Assembly (NCBI GenBank): GCA_905201895.1
Contig: CAJKPX010000013.1
Span: 1 to 52,537, forward strand
Length of the DNA stretch: 52,537 nucleotides
Direction of reading: 5' to 3'
From: an uncultured Eubacteriales bacterium
Lineage (GTDB): Bacteria; Bacillota; Clostridia; Oscillospirales; CAG-272
Positions within the stretch are counted from its first letter, which is position 1. Every line of letters begins with the position of its first letter. The notes below the pieces were generated by a model. That model saw only the letters and a list, made by a program, of their open reading frames with translations. It ran no database searches and was not told the origin of the DNA. This document shows positions 19,246 to 26,693 of the stretch, piece by piece. The position numbers and the translations under genes are program-made.

Positions 19246-19629
19246 ATGACAAAAAAATCTTTTCTTGAATACTGCCTCAATACATACGGCACATCGCCGG
19301 ACTATCCATTTGACGAGGATTTTGAAACGGCGGTGCTCAGGCACACGGACAACCGCAAGTGGTATGCGATAGTGATGAAGGTATCACGGCGCAAGTTTGG
19401 TTTTGATAGCGACGAAGTTATCGACGTTGTGAATCTCAAACTACCGACCGAAATGTTCGGCTCATTCGGCACAGCGGACGGTGTCTACCCAGCGTACCAT
19501 ATGAACAAGCTCCATTGGATCTCGCTGCTTCTTCCCGATGCGCCTGATGATGTGGTTCAGTTTCTTACAAATGTCAGTTTTGAGGCGACGAAAGCCAAAC
19601 CCAAACGCGCAAAGCGTTGTGATCAATAA
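19246..19629 (+). CDS. MmcQ/YjbR family protein
   Basis: This 127-residue protein matches the double-wing MmcQ/YjbR fold: KWYAIVMKV, a central DVVNLKLP segment, GVYPAYHMNKLHWISLLL, then an acidic helix. The family binds DNA or acts in DNA-damage settings, and its exact role is unsettled. The ATG has AAAGGAAAA upstream and follows the Abi gene by 17 nt, so it may be co-transcribed. Confidence 0.8.
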   Translation: MTKKSFLEYCLNTYGTSPDYPFDEDFETAVLRHTDNRKWYAIVMKVSRRKFGFDSDEVIDVVNLKLPTEMFGSFGTADGVYPAYHMNKLHWISLLLPDAPDDVVQFLTNVSFEATKAKPKRAKRCDQ

Positions 19630-19648
19630 ATATAAACGAGGTAGCGAT

Positions 19649-20050
19649 ATGAACGCCAATCCAACCGAAAAGGAAATTGAATATATCCGCGTGTCGCTCT
19701 ATGATTTTAACAAAAAGATCGTAGGCGATGATGGTCACACACCACTGAATATCGTTGAGTATGACGATCAGGGGAATATCATTGGCGGCATTCTCGGTGG
19801 CACGTATTGGGGCTGGATGTACATCGATATTTTGTGGGTGCAAGAGGATTATCGTCACAAAGGAATTGGATCAAAGCTTCTTACAGAAGCCGAAAAAGAG
19901 GCGGTTCGGCGCGGATGCCATCACGTGCATCTCGACACGATGAGCTGGCAAGCCCCCGAATTTTACAAAAAGCAGGGGTATGAAGTGATTGGTATTCTCC
20001 CCGATATTCCAAGCGGAAATCAAAAATATCTGCTTATGAAAGCTTTATAA
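19649..20050 (+). CDS. GNAT-family acetyltransferase
   Basis: This 133-residue GNAT-fold protein has the acetyl-CoA pyrophosphate-binding motif EDYRHKGIGSKLLTEAE (about 72-88) after ILWVQ, and a C-terminal FYKKQGYEVIG. The substrate is unknown. The start at MNANPTEKE has GAGGT upstream; a longer frame overlaps the previous gene by about 90 bases and is rejected. Confidence 0.85.
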   Translation: MNANPTEKEIEYIRVSLYDFNKKIVGDDGHTPLNIVEYDDQGNIIGGILGGTYWGWMYIDILWVQEDYRHKGIGSKLLTEAEKEAVRRGCHHVHLDTMSWQAPEFYKKQGYEVIGILPDIPSGNQKYLLMKAL

Positions 20051-20077
20051 AAAATTAAATTTGTAGAGTTAAGAAAA

Positions 20078-20845
20078 ATGACAAACCAAGAAATATTGAT
20101 GATTGCAATGGCGCAATCTGCAAAGGATTTATGTGCCGATGCGGGAGATTTTGAAAAGAAAGAAAACGTTATTGTTATTTCGAGGGCGAGTGATGACGCA
20201 AGAAAGTATTTAAAGCTACCATTTTCCTGTCAACTCGTTTCCTATGGCAACAACGTGGTGGCATCGGTATCTGATGAATTTCGAGATATTACCGAATGTT
20301 ACATAAACAAATATCCCGCGGAGCACTTATTTGAAACACCGAATCTACACATTCTGAACGACGCCTTGATGACGAAAGGACAGAAGATATGCTTTATGGC
20401 AGAGTATTTTCTGCCCGATATGAATGCGCTCCGTGCGCTTGATTGTTCTTATGAGCTTCGTGTACTCACGCAAAAGGATTTTGCCGATCTCTATTTGCCC
20501 GAATGGTCGAATGCTCTTTGCGAGGGCAGAAAGCACCTTGACGTGCTTGGCGTTGGCGCATACGATAATGGAAAGCTGATTGGTCTTGCGGGCTGTTCTG
20601 CCGATTGCGATACGATGTGGCAGATTGGAATTGATGTACTTCCCGAATATCGCAGGCAAGGAATCGCATCAGCTCTCACAAGTCAACTTGCCATCCAGAT
20701 CCTTAAGCGTGGAAAAGTTCCGTTTTACTGTGCCGCTTGGTGTAACGTAAAGTCGGTTCGTAATGCAATAAAAAGCGGATTTCGCCCCGCGTGGGTGGAA
20801 ATGACGGCAAAATCATGTGAGACAGTTGATAGCATGAATAAGTAA
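20078..20845 (+). CDS. GNAT-family acetyltransferase, two-domain
   Basis: This 255-residue protein has a C-terminal GNAT domain with IDVLPEYRRQGIASALTSQLA (about 187-207) and VKSVRNAIKSGFRPAW. The N-terminal part (1-120) is a divergent domain seen in two-part acetyltransferases. It follows the preceding GNAT gene by 27 nt in the same direction. The substrate is unknown; a small-molecule or antibiotic target is only a guess. Confidence 0.8.
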   Translation: MTNQEILMIAMAQSAKDLCADAGDFEKKENVIVISRASDDARKYLKLPFSCQLVSYGNNVVASVSDEFRDITECYINKYPAEHLFETPNLHILNDALMTKGQKICFMAEYFLPDMNALRALDCSYELRVLTQKDFADLYLPEWSNALCEGRKHLDVLGVGAYDNGKLIGLAGCSADCDTMWQIGIDVLPEYRRQGIASALTSQLAIQILKRGKVPFYCAAWCNVKSVRNAIKSGFRPAWVEMTAKSCETVDSMNK

Positions 20846-20862
20846 GAAATGTTGGTGAGATA

Positions 20863-21372
20863 ATGATACTTTTAATTACAGGTGCATCGCACGTTGGCAA
20901 GACTGCTTTGGCTCAAAGGCTACTTGAAAAATATCAATATCCGTATTTGTCGATTGATCATCTCAAAATGGGATTGATTCGCAGTGGGAACACCGATCTT
21001 ACACCAATGAGTGACGATAAGGAGTTGACTGTATATTTATGGCCTATCGTCCGTGAGATGATAAAGACCGCCATTGAAAACAAGCAAAACCTGATTGTTG
21101 AGGGGTGTTATATTCCGTTCGATTGGCAAAAGGATTTTGATGCCGAATACCTTGATAATATCAGATATTACTGTCTTGTTATGAGTGAGGAATATATCAA
21201 AAATCATTTTGAAGATATAAAGGCTTATGAGAACGTGATCGAGGCTCGCATCAACGATGACTGCACAATAGAAAGTGTGCTTGCAGACAATGCTCAGATC
21301 TTGACATTGGCGCAAAAGCATAATGTAAACTATATTCTCATCGAAGATAAATACGAAATTGACATTAGATAA
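20863..21372 (+). CDS. P-loop kinase-like protein
   Basis: This 169-residue P-loop NTPase has Walker A GASHVGKTALA (residues 7-17), a hydrophobic Walker B-like strand NLIVEGCYI, and lid-like charged helices, fitting adenylate-kinase-like or chloramphenicol-phosphotransferase/zeta-toxin-like small kinases. No substrate is evident. The ATG is 17 nt after the GNAT stop. It may be a nucleotide or small-molecule kinase. Confidence 0.75.
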   Translation: MILLITGASHVGKTALAQRLLEKYQYPYLSIDHLKMGLIRSGNTDLTPMSDDKELTVYLWPIVREMIKTAIENKQNLIVEGCYIPFDWQKDFDAEYLDNIRYYCLVMSEEYIKNHFEDIKAYENVIEARINDDCTIESVLADNAQILTLAQKHNVNYILIEDKYEIDIR

Positions 21373-21387
21373 AAAAGAGGCAAACGA

Positions 21388-22200
21388 ATGATTGATTACG
21401 GCTTAAAAGATAGGGTTGCGTTGATTACGGGCGCGAATAATCCCTGGGGTATTGGAGCGACCACGGCGATGGCTTTTGCACGTGAGGGCGCAAAGGTTGT
21501 CTTGGTGTACAAGAAGGTGGACAGACCCTTTGATGCGACCAAGACTGGCAAAAACGGTGTTGACAGGTACTATGCCGCCAATGCGGGCGACACTTCGGAT
21601 GTCGAAGAAAAGCTCAAGAAAATGGGCGCGGACTATCTCGTTTTGGAAAGCGACATTTCAAATGAGGATGCGGTCAAAAAGATATATTCGACCATCCTTG
21701 CCAAGTACGGCAGGGTGGATATTCTCGTCAACAACGCGGCGACCGATGACGAAAACGGCTTTGATACCATTGAGAAGATCACGCAGAAGGTGATCGACGA
21801 CACCTTTGCGGTCAACGTGCGCGGTAGTCTTATGATGACGCGCGAGTTTATCAACCACCGCGTCGATTACGGAAGAATCATCAATCTCTCCACCGATGCC
21901 GCGCAGGCCTTTGCAGGGCAGATCACCTACGGTGCGAGCAAGGCGACTCTTGAGGCGCTGACTCGCAGTATCGCCCTTGAGGTGGCGCAGTACGGAATCA
22001 CCGTCAACTGTGTTGCTCCCGGTCCGACACAAACCGGATGGATCGACGAGGACTTTGAAAAGGTAGTTACGCCTCTCATTCCGATGGGCAAACTGATTCA
22101 ACCCCAAGACATTGCAGAAACGATCCTGTTCCTCGCAAGCGAGCAGGCTCGAATGATCACGGGACAGGTCATTAAGGTGTCGGGTGGTAAGGCGATTTAA
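21388..22200 (+). CDS. SDR-family oxidoreductase (3-oxoacyl-ACP reductase-like)
   Basis: This 270-residue short-chain dehydrogenase has ITGANNPWGIGA (NAD(P) motif with an insertion like that in FabG4/FabI-type members), NNAA at about 112, INLSTDAAQ with catalytic S, YGASK (Y and K), and NCVAPGPTQTGW. The extra loop after the second strand (DRPFDATKTGKNGVDRY) is unusual for FabG. It closes the rightward accessory group, and its stop lies just before the repeated promoter element. Confidence 0.9.
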   Translation: MIDYGLKDRVALITGANNPWGIGATTAMAFAREGAKVVLVYKKVDRPFDATKTGKNGVDRYYAANAGDTSDVEEKLKKMGADYLVLESDISNEDAVKKIYSTILAKYGRVDILVNNAATDDENGFDTIEKITQKVIDDTFAVNVRGSLMMTREFINHRVDYGRIINLSTDAAQAFAGQITYGASKATLEALTRSIALEVAQYGITVNCVAPGPTQTGWIDEDFEKVVTPLIPMGKLIQPQDIAETILFLASEQARMITGQVIKVSGGKAI

Positions 22201-22215
22201 ATTTCAAAATAACGC

Positions 22216-22244
22216 TGGACTTATGCCAATTTCTGTGGTATCTT
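22216..22244 (+). promoter_or_regulatory. Repeated promoter element, copy 1
   Basis: TGGACT (22216-22221), 17-bp spacer and TATCTT (22239-22244) with TGG just upstream (extended -10). The flanking bases, from TTCAAAATAACGC on the left, match copy 2 almost exactly. It lies 30 bp before the macrodomain gene. Confidence 0.65.
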
Positions 22245-22273
22245 GTGTGTTACCCAAGAAAGGAGCATTAAAA

Positions 22274-23122
22274 ATGATTGACAGAAGAATAAAAAATGCG
22301 GAAATATTCCGTGACACGGAACGGCAGTACACGACCGATCAGGCATTGGCACAGGCTGTTCAAAAATCAACCGAAGCGCAGGTGTTCATTGCGGAGAGTT
22401 CAACTGTAGATGTTCCTGCGCCGAGCAAAACTGAGAAAGCAAAGGTGATTGTCAGCGGCAAACGTTCACTTGAAGCAGCCGAGAGTTACGCAAAGCAAGG
22501 CAAAAAGGTTTGCGTGTTGAACTTCGCCTCTGCGACCAACCCCGGAGGCGGCGTTGTGAACGGTTCTTCCGCCCAAGAAGAGTGCTTGTGCCGTTGTACG
22601 ACACTTTACCCATGCCTCAATAATGACGCGCTGTGGGAGGCTTTTTACGCCCCACACCGCAAGACGGCAAATCCTCTTTACAACAACGATTGCATTTACA
22701 CACCAGGCGTACGTGTGTTTAAAAGCGATACCAACTTCCCAGAACCACTCGTTCAAAAGGACTGGTGGAACGTGAATGTTCTCACTTGCGCGGCACCGAA
22801 TCTGCGAGAGCGTCCAAGCAATGCGATGAACCCTCACGCTGGTGATAAAGCGGCAAAGATAACGTCAGCGGAGCTTGAAAAGCTGCTGATGGCGCGCATT
22901 CGACGTATATTCGAGATTGCCGTCGCAAATGGTAACGAGGTCTTAATTCTCGGCGCCTTTGGATGCGGAGCGTTCAAAAATCCGCCCGAAATCGTAGCAA
23001 GTGTGTTCAGCAAGGTGATGCATGACTACCTCTGCCATTTTGAAATAATCGAATACGCTGTGTTCCATACCGAGCGCGAAGTGGCAAACTACGAAGCCTT
23101 CTGCAAGGAGATTCGTACATGA
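22274..23122 (+). CDS. TIGR02452-type macrodomain protein (PARG-like glycohydrolase)
   Basis: This 282-residue protein carries the bacterial-type PARG signature GGGVVNGSSAQEE (about 95-107), where the paired glutamates hydrolyse ADP-ribose bonds, then LCRCTTLYPCL and a C-terminal VLGAFGCGAFKNPP macrodomain loop. The start at MIDRRIKNA follows AAAGGAGC. It overlaps the next gene by 4 nt. In a defence-rich region it might reverse ADP-ribosylation by phage or host toxins; no partner ADP-ribosyltransferase is visible here. Confidence 0.88.
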   Translation: MIDRRIKNAEIFRDTERQYTTDQALAQAVQKSTEAQVFIAESSTVDVPAPSKTEKAKVIVSGKRSLEAAESYAKQGKKVCVLNFASATNPGGGVVNGSSAQEECLCRCTTLYPCLNNDALWEAFYAPHRKTANPLYNNDCIYTPGVRVFKSDTNFPEPLVQKDWWNVNVLTCAAPNLRERPSNAMNPHAGDKAAKITSAELEKLLMARIRRIFEIAVANGNEVLILGAFGCGAFKNPPEIVASVFSKVMHDYLCHFEIIEYAVFHTEREVANYEAFCKEIRT

Positions 23123-23325
23123 GGAAAATTGTAAAGAACGCCATTCAGTGTAAGCTCTGCGGTGAAATTATCGAATCCACATACCGACATGAATATGTGG
23201 AATGCAAATGCGGTGCATGTGCTGTGGACGGTGGTCACGATTACCTTCGTAGATGTTTTAAGGATAAGGGGTGCTACACCGACCTTTCAGAAACGGTTGA
23301 AATTTCTGAAAAAGATTCAAAATAA
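23119..23325 (+). CDS. Small zinc-ribbon protein (DUF7695-like)
   Basis: This 68-residue protein has CKLCGEII and CKCGAC motifs (residues 11-33) making a four-cysteine zinc ribbon, followed by VDGGHDYLRR, as in the DUF7695 group found in clostridial mobile regions. It overlaps the macrodomain gene by ATGA, which implies coupled translation and a related job. Confidence 0.7.
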   Translation: MRKIVKNAIQCKLCGEIIESTYRHEYVECKCGACAVDGGHDYLRRCFKDKGCYTDLSETVEISEKDSK

Positions 23326-23328
23326 CGC

Positions 23329-23357
23329 TGGACTTCTGCCATCTCCTGTGGTATTGT
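23329..23357 (+). promoter_or_regulatory. Repeated promoter element, copy 2
   Basis: TGGACT (23329-23334), 17-bp spacer, TATTGT (23352-23357), with the same flanks as copy 1 (ttcaaaataacgc to its left). It drives the small gene at 23385. Confidence 0.6.
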
Positions 23358-23384
23358 ATTGTGCTACAGGAGGTGGCAAATTTT

Positions 23385-23663
23385 ATGGATATTATCAAAG
23401 AGCTATGGTACGGCAACGTCGCTCCGTTTGAGCAATGCACACAGGGTGACAAGCAAATGAAGGAACTGTTATCCTTGATGGCTCGGAACCGCGATGAACT
23501 TGGTGAAGGGCTTACGGAAAAGCAGAAAGAAACGCTCGAAAAGTTCGAGGAAGCGCTCAACGAGATGCACAGTATTGCCGAACGAGATGCCTTCTCATAC
23601 GGGCTACGGTTGGGGCTCAGGTTGATGGCAGAAGCTTTCCTGCAGCCGTTGTGTGAGGACTAA
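23385..23663 (+). CDS. DUF6809-like small helical protein
   Basis: This 92-residue protein is helical throughout, ending in FSYGLRLGLRLMAEAF, a signature I associate with DUF6809 proteins of clostridial integrative elements. The ATG has ACAGGAGGTGG upstream. It stands alone between the repeated promoter copy and a strong terminator. Function is unknown. Confidence 0.65.
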   Translation: MDIIKELWYGNVAPFEQCTQGDKQMKELLSLMARNRDELGEGLTEKQKETLEKFEEALNEMHSIAERDAFSYGLRLGLRLMAEAFLQPLCED

Positions 23664-23664
23664 C

Positions 23665-23699
23665 AAAAAGACCGAAGATGAAAAATCTTCGGTCTTTTT
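23665..23699. terminator. Strong bidirectional terminator
   Basis: aaaaagaccgaagat (23665-23679) and atcttcggtcttttt (23685-23699) pair over 15 bp around a 5-nt loop, just after the stop at 23663. Confidence 0.92.
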
Positions 23700-23732
23700 C
23701 TCGTAAATGGGGTGCCGAACACCCTTAAAAAT

Positions 23733-24364
23733 GGGTATAGGTGAGGGGATATATAATTTTTTGAAATATGGGTTAGAAAAGAGTTATTTTTTAGGCTATA
23801 TAAGTAGAGTGAGCTAAATTTTGTAAACAAAATGTAAACCTTTAGCCTCAAGGGTGGAAAATCGCCGCTTTTTTGTCCTATTAGGTGAGATGCTTGTTGC
23901 TTTTGTAAACAAGCTGTAAATCATTCTCGCCAATACCCCGCCAAAACAGCATTTTCGTGGCTATATAGTGAGAGGATAAATTTTTTGAAAAAAGCCTTAA
24001 CTTTTTGCAATTTCCGTGGCTATTAAGTAGAGAGTGTCCCTGGTCTGTAAATAAATTATAAATTTTCAGTGGAACACCCTTCAAAACGGCTATTTTTTGT
24101 CCTATTAGATGAGGGGTATTGATTTTTGTAAACAAAATGTAAACCTTTCATCGCAAGGGGTGTATTTTGCCACTTTTTTGTCCTATTAGATGAGGGAGCA
24201 TTGATTTCTGTAAACAAATTGTAAATTAGCTTTCAAAGGGGGTGTACTTTTGCTTTTTCTGTGGCTATTAAGTGAGAGGATATCTAAAATCCGTAAATAA
24301 ATTATTAATTTTTGCGGAAACACCTCTCCAAAACGGTACTTTTTTCTCCGTATAGTGAGGGGGG
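23733..24364. repeat. ~81-bp degenerate tandem repeat array (iteron-like)
   Basis: About seven units start with G(T/G)CCTATTAGATGAG-like sequence (near 23794, 23875, 23957, 24016, 24099, 24180, 24261), with partial ones at 23733 and 24348. Most carry a core like TGTAAACAAAnTGTAAA (23822, 23904, 24046, 24127, 24210, 24292) and end in a T-run. The unit starting at 23957 is short (59 bp) and lacks a clear core. No gene is present. Position upstream of a RepA-like ATPase suggests replication iterons; regulatory repeats are the alternative. Confidence 0.8.
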
Positions 24365-24547
24365 ATTTTCTTGGCGCACCTGCTTCTACATAGCTAACCG
24401 ACAGAATGTCGGCAAGCTCGCGCGTGTGCCCCCAAGAACGCGCTGTGTGGCGTTTTGATGCGCGCGGCGGGTATCCGTGGGGGTGGCGTGAATCAGGGCG
24501 AATTTGGGCGCGTTTCGGGGCGACCTTTCTCTCTTTGGAGATGGCTC
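24365..24547. other. Gene-free segment between the two arrays
   Basis: A small hairpin CCGACA-gaa-TGTCGG (24398-24412) is followed by GC-rich sequence (gcaagctcgcgcgtg). The layout recalls an oriT or origin-adjacent region, but no relaxase gene is in the window. The open frame across it shows no coding character. Confidence 0.35.
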
Positions 24548-24833
24548 ACCGAGTGATCAAAATGAGCACTCGGTCAGGGCACGATCAAAGCGACATTTTG
24601 TCGCTTTGATTGGATCAAGACCTCAAAATGAGGTCTTGATTTTCGGGAGCTTATGATATGCAGAGATCAACGCCTCAAAATGAGGCGTTGAAAAGGAGCT
24701 TTTTGTTAAAATCAAGTCCTCACAATGAGGACTTGATACATATCAAAGGCAAGGATCAAACCCTCAAAATGAGGTTTTGATTTTCAGCGGTTCAAGATTC
24801 CCAAGGATCAAGGCCTCAAAATGAGGCCTTGAT
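24548..24833. repeat. Array of seven hairpins with covarying stems
   Basis: Palindromes lie at 24548-24574, 24584-24610, 24614-24640, 24667-24691, 24711-24737, 24755-24781 and 24807-24833. Six have 11-12 bp stems and 3-nt loops; arms read ATCAAAGCGACA, ATCAAGACCTCA, TCAACGCCTCA, ATCAAGTCCTCA, ATCAAACCCTCA (one mismatch) and ATCAAGGCCTCA, each matched by its own complement. Most share the centre CTCAAAATGAG. Spacing (30-52 bp) and intervening sequence vary, so the palindromes themselves are conserved. Confidence 0.93.
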
Positions 24834-24962
24834 ATTCGGTCGTTCTTTGTTTGGAACGGCATTTACATACGAAAAAACAAGCCCTTGTTTTTTCGATATG
24901 AGTTTGGGCGAGGTGCGCAACTCGTTACCCAAACAAAAATATTCTACGAAAGGAGGTTACTA

Positions 24963-26072
24963 ATGAACAGTAACCCTCATAAGCTCACCGTGATAGACGG
25001 TGAAACACTCATGGACAAAAGACTTCCGCCCACGAAGTTTTGCGTCGACACACTACTGCCCCAAGGGCTCTGCGTCCTTGGTGGCTCACCCAAGGTAGGC
25101 AAATCGTGGCTGGTGCTTGACCTCTGCGTCCACGTCGCCCAAGGAACGCCCTTGTGGGGGCTTGACGTGGCGAGGGGAGATGTGCTCTATCTCTGCCTTG
25201 AGGACTCCGAGCGTCGCATTCAGGAGCGCCTCAACATCGTCACCGATGACGTGCCTCCCGGACTTTATTTCGCCACCGGAAACACCTCCATCGAGAGCGG
25301 GCTCTGTGATTTTATCCGCAAATTCAAGCAGGAGCATCCCGACGTGACCTTCGTTGCCATCGATACCTTCCAGCTCATCCGTACACCTACGCCCGACGTT
25401 TCCTACGGGGGTGACTACGCAGAGCTTCGAGTCCTCAAAGAGCTGGCGGACGAGCTTGGTATCTGTCTTCTGCTCGTCCATCATCTGCGGAAGATGAACG
25501 ATAAGGATCCCTTCAATAAGCTCTCGGGTAGTACAGGTATCTCGGGCGCGGCGGATGCCATTTTCGTTCTGGATAAGAACGAGAGAATGGAACGGTTTGC
25601 TATGCTCCACGTCTCCGGTCGTGACATCCGTGACCGAAAGATACAGCTTGAGCTTGACAAAGACACCTGCGTTTGGACTCTCATTGCCGACAGCCTGACC
25701 ATGCCCGAAACCCTGCTTCCCGATGAAATGGCATATCTGATTGGCTTCGTTTGGAGATCAAAAATCCATGAATTCGTCGGCACAAATACCGAACTGGCTC
25801 ATCATGTTTCCGAAGCGTTAGAGAAAGAGGTAAGCCCAAAGAGGCTCAAGCAAATGATGAACCGATACCGTTATCAGCTGGAAGACATCGGTGTTTTCTT
25901 TGAGAGCAAAAGGAGCAACGGACAAAAGTACGTTGTGGTCAAATACCGTCCTCCTTCTGACGGTGACCCAAGTGCCTCAAGTGACTCTACCTCCTCTGCC
26001 GTCGAGAAATCCGTCTCTTCCGTCCCTTGCGTTCCTGAAAATGTTGAAGAGGAGTGTGAGGATGAGGAGTAA
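24963..26072 (+). CDS. RepA-like AAA/RecA-fold ATPase (DnaB-type helicase family)
   Basis: This 369-residue protein shows Walker A GGSPKVGKSWL (about 39-49), a Walker B-like FVAIDTFQLI (about 126-135) and LLLVHHLRK (sensor-like histidines), matching RepA-type hexameric helicases of plasmids and integrative elements. The C-terminal 60 residues are acidic and serine-rich. ATG at 24963 follows AAAGGAGG; the 26-codon extension is rejected. It lies directly after the repeat arrays and ahead of excisionase and integrase genes, so it probably starts replication of the excised element. Confidence 0.8.
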   Translation: MNSNPHKLTVIDGETLMDKRLPPTKFCVDTLLPQGLCVLGGSPKVGKSWLVLDLCVHVAQGTPLWGLDVARGDVLYLCLEDSERRIQERLNIVTDDVPPGLYFATGNTSIESGLCDFIRKFKQEHPDVTFVAIDTFQLIRTPTPDVSYGGDYAELRVLKELADELGICLLLVHHLRKMNDKDPFNKLSGSTGISGAADAIFVLDKNERMERFAMLHVSGRDIRDRKIQLELDKDTCVWTLIADSLTMPETLLPDEMAYLIGFVWRSKIHEFVGTNTELAHHVSEALEKEVSPKRLKQMMNRYRYQLEDIGVFFESKRSNGQKYVVVKYRPPSDGDPSASSDSTSSAVEKSVSSVPCVPENVEEECEDEE

Positions 26073-26116
26073 AGCATGGATTTTCGAAAGTTCGATTTTG
26101 AAGCGGGAGAAAGCAC

Positions 26117-26347
26117 TGGCGCCTTTTGTCGCCATTGCCCCTCAACTTCGGACGGCAGAGCCGACCGAAAACCCGCATGAAATCGGGCTTTTTGGGCTCT
26201 TGGGTAGTTGTGTTTTTGCTGGTGCCAGTTACGCCACCTGGCGCCTTTGCTGGCGCCTTTTATTCGAAAAAACGCCGAAAAGCCCCGTGTTGTCGGCATG
26301 TTTGGCTGGTACCAACCCCGGTACCAGTGGCGCCTTTTGTGGCGCCA
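26117..26347. repeat. Second cluster of GGCGCC-type hairpins
   Basis: Palindromes include TGGCG/CGCCA (26117-26134), GGTGCCAG/CTGGCGCC (26221-26245), CTGGTACC/GGTACCAG (26306-26327) and TGGCGCC/GGCGCCA (26328-26347). The motif GGCGCCTTT recurs four times. This 305-bp gap between the RepA-like and AlpA-like genes has no convincing gene; a 34-codon frame at 26076 lacks support. Confidence 0.6.
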
Positions 26348-26377
26348 ATCCTAAATTTTGTGAAAGTGAGGACTAAA

Positions 26378-26692
26378 ATGACCAAAATCAGACCCGAATT
26401 TGCGAAAATGTTTCGCATGTATCCCGACGCGCTTAATCGCAAGGAACTTGCCTCAATGCTCGGAATTAGTGAAAAACAAGCCTCAAAGCTCCTTCGAAGC
26501 GGCGAGATTCCATCGATCAAGATCGGTCGTGAGTACCGTATTGCCAAGGTCAATGCGATCAATTTCTTGATGGGTAGGAGCACCGCTGAAAAAACTTATG
26601 TTGTAAATGTAACTTCGAACCCACAGGGCTGGACTTCTGACGATAAGCGTGGTATCTTGTGTGTTGCCGCAGATCAAAAGGAGGTAGTTTAA
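26378..26692 (+). CDS. AlpA/excisionase-type helix-turn-helix protein
   Basis: This 104-residue protein has a MerR-like winged helix typical of excisionases: LNRKELASMLGISEKQASKLLRSGEIPSIKIGREYRIAKV (about 19-58). The C-terminal tail is encoded over the promoter of the integrase gene, whose ATG is 1 nt after this stop. It probably directs excision or regulates the integrase. The ATG follows GTGAGGA. Confidence 0.8.
   Translation: MTKIRPEFAKMFRMYPDALNRKELASMLGISEKQASKLLRSGEIPSIKIGREYRIAKVNAINFLMGRSTAEKTYVVNVTSNPQGWTSDDKRGILCVAADQKEVV
26630..26658 (+). promoter_or_regulatory. Repeated promoter element, copy 3, before integrase
   Basis: TGGACT (26630-26635), 17-bp spacer, TATCTT (26653-26658), preceded by TGG. 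The downstream TTGTGTGTTnCC matches copy 1 (22241 onward). It lies within the end of the AlpA-like gene, 36 bp before the integrase ATG. Confidence 0.65.
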
Positions 26693-26693
26693 T

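Noticed and set aside
24365..24547. Conjugative transfer origin (oriT)
   Set aside because: A small hairpin and GC-rich flank are suggestive, but no relaxase or coupling protein is in the window and no nick motif can be assigned.
24406..24609. 67-codon frame in the array region
   Set aside because: No ribosome site, runs through GC-rich non-repetitive DNA into two of the hairpins, and encodes no recognisable protein.
24548..24833. CRISPR array
   Set aside because: The repeated items are self-complementary palindromes that differ in sequence, with irregular gaps and no cas genes nearby.
26076..26180. 34-codon frame after the RepA-like gene
   Set aside because: No ribosome site; it crosses a palindrome cluster and ends without any recognisable feature.
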